Source of the DNA: Adiantum capillus-veneris
Taxonomy: Eukaryota; Streptophyta; Polypodiopsida; Polypodiales; Pteridaceae
NCBI GenBank assembly: GCA_014529385.2
Contig: CM043944.1
Span: 57,419,268-57,483,267, forward strand
DNA: 64,000 nt
Direction: 5' to 3'
The notes below the pieces were generated by a model. The model searched no databases. It was not told the DNA's origin and was given only the letters and a program-made list of their open reading frames with translations. How positions within the stretch are numbered: the first letter of the stretch is position 1; every line of letters starts with the position of its first letter. Made by a program: the position numbers and the translations under genes. Shown here piece by piece: positions 37,186 to 45,835 of the stretch.

Positions 37186-37921
37186 TCATTCTTGTGCCTT
37201 TTTGGGGCACTGAGCAGATATATGTCCTTGTTCCCCACAATCAAAGCACTTTCCCGTCTTGAGGTGTTTGTCTTTGTGTTCCTCTGTCAGTTGGGTACGT
37301 GCATCTTTCTTTCCTCTTCTTTTGTCCTCATTTGTCAAAAGTTGATCTGCTGGATAAGTCAAGTTACCTAAATGCATAGAAAACCCTTTATTAGCATGTC
37401 CCATCAATGTCGAGGGATGCATTGCATCTGAATTTGCTTCTAATGTGCTATGATCTTTTTGTGTCTCATGCATAAAAGACTCTTGATTTTCTTGCCCAAC
37501 AAGTGGAGGTGTGGTAGAGGTATGCTCTGCTTGAGGGTTAGAGTGTTCTTTTTGAGTCCCTCTCTCTGCGCAAACTTCATCCACCTGAAACCCTCCAAGT
37601 GTAGAGGGAGTTTCAACATCTAATTCTTTCTCAGCCCCTTGCTCTCTGTGATCTTGCTCCTGTGCGGTCGTCCCCTCTCCCTGAACAAAATTTTTCATCT
37701 CGGATGTCCCTCCCTCCTCTTGCTCCTATCCTCTCTCAGCTGCCCTTATGGAATCTGTTTGCTGCTGCAGTCCATCAACAGTCATCATTAACTCTACCAC
37801 ATGGTCATCCAACAGGGTTTGTTTTGCATCCATACTCACAGTATGTGATATTGCAAGTAGATGTTGGATCAAGGTGGCATGATATTGGTGCAAATATTCT
37901 ATGGTGTACTTCTCCAACGCA
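37186..37921 (-). pseudogene. Last exon: Gln/Glu-rich region and CCHC zinc knuckle
   Basis: The frame runs ALEKYTIEYLHQ to a TAG at 37726-37728, then continues in the same frame through a Glu/Gln/His-rich, low-complexity 150 residues (imperfect repeats around HSTLEANSD and HSNPQAEHT). It reaches CFDCGEQGHISAQC (CX2CX4HX4C, about 37200-37241) and ends KKAQE. Such knuckles bind nucleic acid in Gag and in some transposon proteins. On its own the knuckle could be mistaken for a Gag relic. The shared frame and the phase-matched intron tie it to the Ulp1 part. Confidence 0.65.
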
Positions 37922-38015
37922 CTTTGCAAAAGACAAAATGGAAACAAAAAGGAATCGAGACAGAACTTGGTCCAAACTCTTACAATATTATAGTAATGAT
38001 GTGCAAAATGCATAC
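37922..38015 (-). other. Intron after the Ulp1 domain
   Basis: 94 bp, donor AAAG/GTATGC and acceptor TCTTTTGCAAAG. Phase 2 on both sides, leading into the ALEKYTIEYLHQ frame. Confidence 0.7.
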
Positions 38016-38463
38016 CTTTGACATGAATGTCTTTAATGCAAAGAAGCTCTATAGTATAAATTCAGGCATCTCCATCCACACGAGTTGCCATCAGTCTGTA
38101 AAGGCACGGTGACTTCCTTAATTTCTACACTGTATAGCTCTAGATTCCCGCATAGCCTTCCATATGCATGCAACAGTCTCTTTATGCATCTGCAAGCAAG
38201 AGGAGTTGGTATGTCTCCATTGACTATCAAATATAAAACCAATTTGTAATTATCAATACTCACAATCTCAATTCTAGATGCGTTGCTTGAATTGAGTTTA
38301 GTGTCCAGATAGCTGGCTTGTCAAGTTCAATCCACACAAGGCTCCATTGGCGGTTGCTCTCGTATGGAAAAATTATGGTTGCTACTTGAAGCATTGGACA
38401 ATGAGCAAGCCACTTCTTGAATGTGCCAACCTGGGTATTTTTCATTTTGAGTAAGGGAGAAAT
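38016..38463 (-). pseudogene. Ulp1/C48-type protease domain exons
   Basis: The upstream exon (38463-38264) has VATIIFPYESNRQWSLVWIE and AIWTLNSI, the HW...YDS region of Ulp1 proteases with His replaced by Gln and Asp by Asn. After the 74 bp intron the second exon (38189-38016) has VPLQTDGNSCGWRCL, which holds the oxyanion Gln and nucleophile Cys in the usual Q-x5-C-G setting. Ulp1 enzymes process SUMO or cleave it from substrates. With two of three catalytic positions changed this copy should be inactive. A TAA interrupts the second exon near its end. Confidence 0.7.
38190..38263 (-). other. Intron inside the Ulp1 domain
   Basis: 74 bp, GTGAGTATTG at the donor and CTTGCTTGCAG at the acceptor. 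The exon leaves 2 bases of a codon and the next exon supplies the third (phase 2), restoring the Ulp1 frame. Confidence 0.75.
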
Positions 38464-38602
38464 CTGGGAATCCAATATATATATGTATGCATGGCATTGT
38501 GGAGGTACCTAGCTCTTTATCAAACTACAAGATAGTTTGATTTTGTTAGTCTCTAGCCTCAAGGGTGAATAAAAATATGCTAGAGCTAGTAAAGCATCTT
38601 AC

Positions 38603-39429
38603 TTCATGAAGATATAAACAATTGAATCTGTGATTTGAGCCTCTAGATCCCGCAATATATTGATATCTGTGGAATCTAGTGCAAGTCTTCTTATACCATC
38701 TTCTAGTTGTATATCTACTATTAAACCTTGTTCCATAGATGACAATATTTTGTTGTTATTGACATTGATTTCGTGTGTTATAATATGGTAGTTGTTAACC
38801 TCTTCTTCTATAGCATGTGCTGCCTTTCCCTTCTCTTTCAATTTATTTAAGTCTTTTGCACGCCGATTTTCCAGTTCAGCCCTGGCCCTGGTATTCACTT
38901 CGTGGGTGACTTCTATAATCTTCACCACCTTTGGCTTTGATGGAGGAATAAGAAAAATTTCTTTCATTTTATTATCTATAAATTCGTTGGGCTCGAGCAG
39001 CTTGTCATATCTCCACCTTACCCGTTTTAGAGTTTCACTGTCTCTGTCCATAGTTGTTACCTTGTGTGCATGTGCTGCAGCAATTGTTATGTCATTGAAG
39101 TATTCCAGCAAAGAATCCTTTGCTGCCTCTTGTAGTGCTAGCAGTGCAATAGGTTTCCACCTCATTGTACCAAAACATGCTTCCTCACATATTCACCTGA
39201 CCAGTCTTTGAAATAGAAGCTTTGGTACTAGAAGCTCGATACATTTCTAATCCTTCTTGATTTCCTTAAATAGTCTGATGTCTCTTTGTAGCCTATTCAT
39301 CCTTGGAGCTTTCAAGATTTTCATGGGCTTCCCTGGTCTCTTCTTTTTACTAGCAGATCTTCCTCCTACTTTAGCATCCAGACCAAGTCCTTTCCCTGCC
39401 TTCCTCGCAGTCGCCTTTGTTCTTACCAT
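38603..39429 (-). pseudogene. First exon: histone H3 tail and histone fold plus charged linker
   Basis: Codons 1-10 read MVRTKATARK against MARTKQTARK of H3, so Lys4 and Lys9 equivalents are kept. A basic tail of ~45 residues leads to LQRDIRLFKE (H3 ALREIRKYQK). After a TAG at codon 61 comes IELLVPKLLFQRLVR (H3 TELLIRKLPFQRLVR), then a TGA at codon 79. Then come RWKPIALLALQEAA (H3 RFQSSAVLALQEAA) and HAHKVTTMDRD (H3 HAKRVTIMPKD). All are in one frame with no intron needed. The Trp after Arg and a longer loop resemble CENH3, while FQRLVR is canonical H3. About 135 further residues (RYDKLLEPNE onward, Lys/Glu-rich, likely helical) extend past the usual H3 end. Confidence 0.8.
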
Positions 39430-39439
39430 TTACCTGTAA

Positions 39440-39586
39440 GAAAATGTCTCTCTCTGTCTCTAACAATCTCCCTCTTACTCTCTCTAAGAATGCACACTAA
39501 GAATTTGTGTGTGTCTGTGTGTGTGTAACAGTCTCTCCCTATCTCCCTATCTCCCTCTCACTCTCTCTAAGATTTCACACTAACAA

Positions 39587-39649
<63 letters not shown>

Positions 39650-39751
39650 AGTCTCTCCCTTTATCTCCCTCTCACTCTCTCTAAGATTGCACACTAACAA
39701 TCTGTGTGTGTGTGTGTGTATCCCTCTCACTCTCTTGAAGATTGCAGACTA

Positions 39752-39830
<79 letters not shown>

Positions 39831-39870
39831 GTCTCTCCCTTTATCTCCCTCTCACTCTCTTGACCTAGTA
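39440..39870. repeat. (CT)n microsatellite blocks with repeated spacer
   Basis: CT runs at 39589-39647 and 39756-39826 alternate with a recurring spacer (ACAGTCTCTCCCTTTATCTC, then GCACACTAACAATC-type phrases near 39495, 39575, 39690 and 39750). This is a higher-order repeat with short (GT)n inserts, just upstream of the H3-like ATG. Confidence 0.9.
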
Positions 39871-41340
39871 GACAGCAGTCCACTCTATTGATCATAACTT
39901 CTTCATCTGAACTCCGATTTGGGTGATCTATAGCCTCAATCGAAGAGCACAAAGCCCTCTATGCATTGATGTAAAGACATAAATTTTCAAAGTTATGGAA
40001 GGCGTTTTTGTAGCAGCATTTCCAAAGTGAACAGGTTCAAGAAAATTGACTCTCATCTCTTATTTTACATACAATGTCTTCCGGTACTCACAAGGGTTCT
40101 TCTTCTTCAACAAGGTCCACAAACATTGTGGAAAATGATCCAAAATATCCTAAGTGTGGAGATAACAACACAACCACCCAACCAACGACATCGGAAACCA
40201 TGATCATGGCATACTTGGTATCATTGCAAGAGACTGTAAACAAACAAGGCGAAGACTTACGAGCACTTGCAATGGAGAATGGCACACTAAGGGTACTTGT
40301 GGTTGAGAATGATTTTACAGAAAAATGTACTTACAAAGGGTTTTTAAATTAAAAAAGTGAATATTTTCATACATAAGGGCTAGTTTTTTTACAAAAATGC
40401 ATACATAAGGGGTACATATAATACTTGAAAATATACATGTAAGGGATTATTTAAATACCTCTTGTTCGCACGTGCTATATACAATTTTTACATAGTGGAC
40501 TCCTCAGGTGTTTTCCTTAATTTTCATCTAGAATCTCCTTAACGATTACACCCTTGATTTTGATTATCGGCACTCGTTCTAGTGCCTGCCGATGAGGTAG
40601 TTCTCGTTTTGTAGTATTTGGGCACTCAGTTGCGAAGTAATCATACTTCCTGCATGCGTAGTAGTTGAAGCTTTGCTTAAAATTTGCAAAATCTCCTTTG
40701 TCCTTGCCCCTACCAAGTACCTACTCTTGCCAATAATAGTATCTCCGGTACCTATGTTGGTTTCATTATCCTTGGAACCACTAGCTACATCTTCCCTGAT
40801 TGCTTCAAGGTTTGTTAGTGCAATCATTGAGATATCCTTTCCTTTGTTAAAGTAATGAGTTTTTATGTCACAATTGTTCCACATATGACCAAAGGATTTA
40901 AAGTAGGTATACTATGAATACTCATAAGACTTAAGATTTGTTGACCTGCACTTTACCAAATCTCCATCTTCTTTACTTAGGGTGTCGCTATTTCAACTAT
41001 GTACTTTGATATTTTCTCTAGTTTTCTAGCTCTTTTCTTTGCCTTTATCATCTGAATCACTTCCAGATGTACTAGAACTATTACTGGATTATTTTGATTC
41101 TTTATTGGACGATGCACTCATTGGAATGTTTCCTCTTATGCCCTTTCTCTTTCTTGGCTGGTTGATATAGCTTCAATGCCCTCTGCACCCGATCATTAAA
41201 CTTTTAGGCTGGTGTTGAAACATCTTATTCCGTGAGCTTTTTAATTTTGACCCATTGAAAAACCAGGCTCTCATTCTTTTCTCTGATAGAGGCTCTTGTA
41301 GTTAGTTGGTGTTAGCATCAGGCTAACTCGGATAACTTTT
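39871..41340. other. Spacer with weak retrotransposon Gag relics
   Basis: Plus 40074-40352 encodes a Ser/Thr-rich start followed by MAYLVSLQETVNKQGEDLRA, which resembles Gag N-termini. Minus 40579-40915 contains YFKSFGHMWNNC, the second half of a CCHC knuckle whose first Cys pair is lost. Upstream of it (41000-41310) is a Ser-rich, Lys-rich stretch with stops. The rest is featureless. Confidence 0.35.
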
Positions 41341-42553
41341 GGATCTTTCATTGCAAAACACTTATTATTTTGATGAATCGGGAATGTTGTAACTCCTACT
41401 TTCCAGATAAATAGTGTAATTGATGAGCCGGGGCTACAAGCTTCCAGATTGTACCAACCTGTCTTTAGTTAGAGCTCCCAGATTATTAGTTTTGACCACA
41501 AAAACCTTGGCTAAGGTATAAAAGCCAATTTTTGTAAGTATTTTATAAGTTTTTGGATAATAGAAACACAGTGTGAGCTAACGGCACTCACTTCTCGCCT
41601 TTTCTACTCCCTTTTTGGTTGTCACATTGCAGTGCCGTCTGCTGCATTGCAACCGCAGGTAAGAGCTCTATACATTGAGTAAGCATTTCATGGTAATTCG
41701 TAGCTTTTGCCGTCATCGAGACCCGCGGCCTAATTTCATCATAAGTAAGAATTTAAGCTTCAAAATCATAAAGTAGTATAGTTCGGGTATTGGGGAATCA
41801 TTGCTAAGCATTTAGATGCATTCTGGGTCCAAAACGACTAGGTCAAGAACTCACTACTGTTAACACTAGTCCTGTAAAAAATTAGCCACTTTTAAGGCTT
41901 TTTGAGACTTTTGTAAAAAATTTCTCAACGTTATGTTAGTTATCTAAATAGAAAATGGTTTCAGCGCATTATGACCAACACTTAATAAGAGTTGATAAAA
42001 AATAGTACATAGCTAAATGAAGGTCTAAAGGTGTCTTTCCATTGCCATCTTCTACAACTAATTTGTAAGGATGGACAAAAACTTTCTATTTGTTTTTTGA
42101 AAGTAAATCAAATCATTGTTAAGCAGGCCCAAACTTCTTTGAAAAATCCCTTAATAGGTATGTGATACATGTACCAAGTTTTTTTAACCCATATACAAAG
42201 ACTGCAACATTTTTTACTTCTCCAAGTTAAGTGTTGAAGTGCAGTTTTACGTAAAATTCACTAATTTTAGAAAAGTATATATTTTTTAGTTTTGAGCTTT
42301 TCATGTAAATTGTGTATGTCGAAACCTTTTTCATATCTTGAACCCATAATTAAGACGTTTCATAAAATTGTTATGTCATATACAAAAGTTATCTTTCATT
42401 TACTAGAATCTTGATATGAGCCATTTTTGTGGCTCATTACAAGTCTAGTGTTAATAATCATGATTTTTGCACTTGACCTAAAGTGAGATTTGAGACCATA
42501 ATCATGTGTGCTTAGGTCTTATAAACATGTCTTAGAAGTTTTGTAACGTTTGG
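41341..42553. other. Unassigned sequence upstream of the LINE
   Basis: AT-rich and without a recognisable frame. The N-terminal half of the LINE endonuclease, including the expected GDFN motif, is not found here, so the LINE seems to be cut off at its 5' side. Confidence 0.4.
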
Positions 42554-43387
42554 ATGTCATTGGATGCTGTAACCACATTGCAACATGATACTCAACAATT
42601 TGATATGGCATACATTTCAAGGGAGTTGGAGGAAGTTCACTTGTATGATTGTACTTCAATGGATGAGAAAGAGCCGGATCACTATGGAAACTTAATTTTA
42701 CACATGTGTAATAGCACGGGTATGCTCATTGCCAATGGTGTATCTTTGTGGAGTGGAACCAATGGATTTACATGTAGGAGACATAATGGGGATAGTGTGA
42801 TTGACTATATGCTACTCTTTGAAGCCATCATGTATCGCATAAAGAGTTTTATGTTTGGTCAATGGACCCCGGAATCCGACCATCGCACCTTATGTATTGA
42901 CCTTTCATGTAGAGAAGCAACTAAGCATGATAATCTCAGCCAAAGGAAAGAGAAGTTATCACTATGTATGGATTTCAAACGGGCACCAATGTACATTGAA
43001 ATGGTTGAGCAAAAATTATGGATGACAAAGCTTCAACGTGATACACCATTGGAAACTAAATGGGAAGCTTTCAAGAAAGCTATTTGTTCTTGTGCAGAAG
43101 AATGCTTTGCCATAAAGCATCTCCATGGTATCAACAAAGATAGATCACGCAAAAGGTGGTTTGATAAAGAATTTCAAGATGCTCGAAAGTCCTTGATAAA
43201 GCTTGATGCAACTATGGACAAAGACAACTATCAAAGTCATTTGCATACATACAAGGCATTGATTCAAAAGAAGAGAAGAAGATGGGAAGTAAAGCAACAA
43301 GAATTTCAAGTCCAAGAAAAGGCACATGCATGTGGAAGATTTTGGAGAAACTTGAGGGGCAACGGGTTAAGAATTTTGGTAACTTGA
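42554..43387 (+). pseudogene. LINE ORF2 part 1: endonuclease C-terminus and linker
   Basis: The APE-type endonuclease end is seen as MLIANGVSLWSGTNGFTC, SVIDYMLLFEA (catalytic Asp region) and PESDHRTL (catalytic His, about 42871-42894). The N-terminal catalytic residues are missing. The linker up to RT is Lys/Arg/Gln-rich. The frame ends after a shift near 43355. Confidence 0.85.
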
Positions 43388-44886
43388 GTCTAGTGGATAT
43401 GTACACACATTGTAGGCAATTATATGAGCAAGAAAATGCTGAAAAAATGTCATTTTATGGTTCACTCCCATGTATGCCCTCTTTTTTTACTATTGAGGAT
43501 GTATGCGGTGGGCTTGAAAAGTTGGCCACTCGCAAAGCGGGAGATCTTCAAGGTATCAAGCTGGAGATGATCAAATGGACGGGAGATTTTACCCATGAGT
43601 GGATGTGTGATATGTTCAACCTTGCACTTCAACATGGTATGCCTTATGATTGGAGTACTAATTGCGTTAAGCCTTTGCATAAAGGAGGGGATGTAAAGAA
43701 TGTAAGCATCTACCGGACTATAATGATTGGGTCTCTTATGGCAAAGTTGTTTGGGTGCATAATGGAGATGAAATTGAGTGATTGGACTGAAGACAATGAC
43801 AAGCGTGCAAAGGGACAAACGGGTTTTCGTCAATGCCATAGCACCATTGATCATCTTGTCACTCTTCGTGTTCTCATGGAGGAAAGTCGGTTGAAAGGTA
43901 AGCGATTGTATTGTTGTTTTGTGGACTTTAAGAAAGCCTTTGATATGATTCCACGTAACAATTTGTGGAGAAGGATGGAAGAACTCCAAGTGCCAAGTGA
44001 GTTTATGCTTGCGGTTTCTCGAATCTATGAGAAGGTGATTTGTCAATTGCGCATGGGAAGAGAAATTTTAGAAATTTTTGTAAGCACTATTGGGGCTAAA
44101 CAAGGATGTCCATTGTCACCAACTCTCTTTGGTCTATGCATCGATCAATTGGAACAAATGGTACTTGAATTTATGCAAGAAGAAGGCATTGAAGAGGTCA
44201 CTATTTGCAATGCGGTAATCATGCTTTTGTTGTATGCGGATGATGTAGTGCTTCTAGCACACACTTTAGAAGATGCACAAAAGCTTATGGTTGTCCATGA
44301 GAACTTTTGCTTGCATAGTGGGCTGATTGTAAATGAATCCAAAACAAAGGTTATGCTTGTGAAAACCAACCATAAGGAGAAGCCATGCATTGTGTACAAC
44401 AATGAGACACTTGAAGTTGTTGAGAGCTTTAAGTACCTTGGCCTTGAGGTTCCATCCAATCACAAGTGGCATGAATGTGCTATGCATCGTTTGGAAGCGG
44501 GAAAGAGAGCATATTATGCATTTGAGAACATGTGTAATGCGGGAAACATCAAGTGTTGGGTTCTCAAGAAGTATCTTTTTGATGCATTGGTGACACCGGT
44601 TCTTCTTTATGGAGTTGAAGTGTGGGGTGGGAGCATCTCAAAGTCTACTTGGAAAGAGTTTGAGAATGTCCAAAAGCGTTTTCTTACAAACTTTCTCCAA
44701 GTTAAGACACAAACACCATATATGCTCCTACTTCTTGCGTCGGGATCTCTTCCAATTGAGGTTATGGGCATGGAAAGGGTTGTGGAGTACATGATAAAGA
44801 TGCGTCAAAACCCCTCACATCGACTTCCTACAATTGCATGGGAAGCAAGCAAAAAAGTTCAAAGACGCATAAAAGCAAGATCTTGA
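43282..44886 (+). pseudogene. LINE ORF2 part 2: reverse transcriptase
   Basis: 534 codons. RT motif A is FVDFKKAFDMI (about residues 212-222), motif B GAKQGCPLSPTLFG (~272-285) and motif C LLYADDVVLLA (~315-325), with all catalytic Asp present. A thumb-like region (YLFDALVTPVLLYGVEVWG) follows. Real sequence of this frame begins near LEGQRVKNFG; upstream codons overlap part 1. The enzyme would copy the LINE RNA at the nicked target. Confidence 0.92.
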
Positions 44887-45476
44887 GCACGGGATGGATG
44901 CAAGACATAAAGAAGTGGTTTGGGAGATGGGATGCATTACACTTGCTACATGATGCTTCAATTGACTCTCAAGTGAATGAAGCTTTTCTACAACGCCAAT
45001 GTATTACGGCTTGGGAGAAATCCGGTGGGTCACGCTTCATACATTACACCACCCATATTGCCCCTAACTACAAAACCATGTTCTTCCCTAAGAGAGGAAA
45101 CCGTACTCACACTTACATGCTTGAGCCTATTCCCTTGTCCGCGATACGCACTATCGCGACGATTCGGCTTAGCTCCCATTTCCTTCGATGCGAGATAGGG
45201 CGTTGGGGCAATGGAGAAGAGTCAAATCGACTGTGCACATTATGCTCATTGCAAGTTCGAGAGTCTAAGTACCACACACTACTAGAGTGCTCAGCTTTTG
45301 GTCACATCCGAACTTGCTTCTATCACATTTTCAGCCATAACTTAGACCTACACACTTTCCTCTCCCAGCCAAAGTGTGGGCTCTCAATTGCGACTCTCAT
45401 CACTACAATTTTGGAGCATCGAGAGTCACTCATCAGCCATACACATACTACATCACATGTAACTTTGGTCCCATAG
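44838..45476 (+). pseudogene. LINE ORF2 part 3: C-terminal domain with CCHC
   Basis: After a frameshift near 44860-44880 the protein continues (MQDIKKWFGRWDALHLLHDA) to a zinc motif CTLCSLQVRESKYHTLLEC, spaced as in LINE C-terminal knuckles. It ends VP at the TAG 45474-45476. No RNase H is seen. Confidence 0.85.
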
Positions 45477-45490
45477 GTCATATTTGACCT
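45475..45490 (+). other. 3' stem-loop of the LINE
   Basis: AGGTCA-TATT-TGACCT, a perfect 6 bp stem with a 4 nt loop. It overlaps the stop codon and lies 18 bases before the tail. A candidate recognition structure for the LINE RT. Confidence 0.7.
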
Positions 45491-45507
45491 CCGAGGACGA
45501 TAATAAA

Positions 45508-45524
45508 ATCTATCTATCTATCTC
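45508..45524 (+). repeat. (ATCT)n tail of the LINE
   Basis: About four ATCT units after AATAAA-like TAATAAAATC mark the 3' end in place of a poly-A tail. Confidence 0.85.
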
Positions 45525-45658
45525 AAAGATACAATGTGTGTGTGTGAGGGAGAGAGAGAAAGAGGGGAAGAGAACATGAGAGAGAGGAGAGGGAAGGAGC
45601 ATACCTGGCTCTCCTTCCTCTCCTCGCGCGTGTGTGTGTGTGTGTGTGTGTGCGCGGG

Positions 45659-45733
<75 letters not shown>

Positions 45734-45835
45734 CGGGTTTACCTGTTTCGCTAGAGCACAAAAACTTAGATATGAGATTTGAGTTTTTGGCGCTCTCAGT
45801 TTATTTTTTACCCCTGTCGACGTCACTATGGGCGT
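45525..45835. repeat. GT/GA microsatellites and palindromic target sequence
   Basis: (GT)n at 45629-45651, (GA)n at 45663-45731 and a GA-rich lead-in from 45545. The last ~25 bases (GTCGACGTCACTATGGGCGT) form the left half of the palindromic target of the following element. Confidence 0.85.

Larger units (their letters stand above)
37186..39429 (-). pseudogene. Histone H3 - Ulp1 protease - CCHC fusion gene, intron-containing, decayed
   Basis: Read on the minus strand from an ATG at 39427-39429, the parts are a histone H3-like protein, a charged linker, a Ulp1/C48-type cysteine protease domain, a Gln/Glu/His-rich region and a CCHC zinc knuckle ending at a TGA (37186-37188). Two introns with GT-AG ends (38190-38263 and 37922-38015) join frames in matching phase 2, so the parts read as one transcription unit and not as chance neighbours. 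A third intron (38464-38602, GTAAG...CAG) is probable, but its phase does not match, so an indel or another junction is involved. In-frame stops at 39247-39249 (TAG), 39193-39195 (TGA), 38033-38035 (TAA) and 37726-37728 (TAG) mark it as decayed. Ulp1 domains are known as passengers in plant MULE and CACTA transposons. No transposase is seen here. It could be a captured-gene chimera or a relic of an unknown element type. Confidence 0.72.
42554..45524 (+). mobile_element. Non-LTR retrotransposon (LINE), 5'-truncated
   Basis: Endonuclease C-terminus, reverse transcriptase, a C-terminal CCHC, a very short 3' UTR, a stem-loop and an (ATCT)n tail lie in order on the plus strand. The coding part is in three overlapping frames joined by two frameshifts (near 43355 and 44860). 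It is better preserved than most elements here. Clade assignment needs a tree. The RT wording (FVDFKKAF, KQGCPLSPTLFG, YADDVVLLA) is common among LINEs of algae and early-diverging plants. Confidence 0.9.

Noticed and set aside
37186-37241. CCHC knuckle as a separate Gag relic
   Set aside because: Considered first, but the frame and the phase-matched intron link it to the Ulp1 exon. A separate origin stays possible and is noted in the feature.
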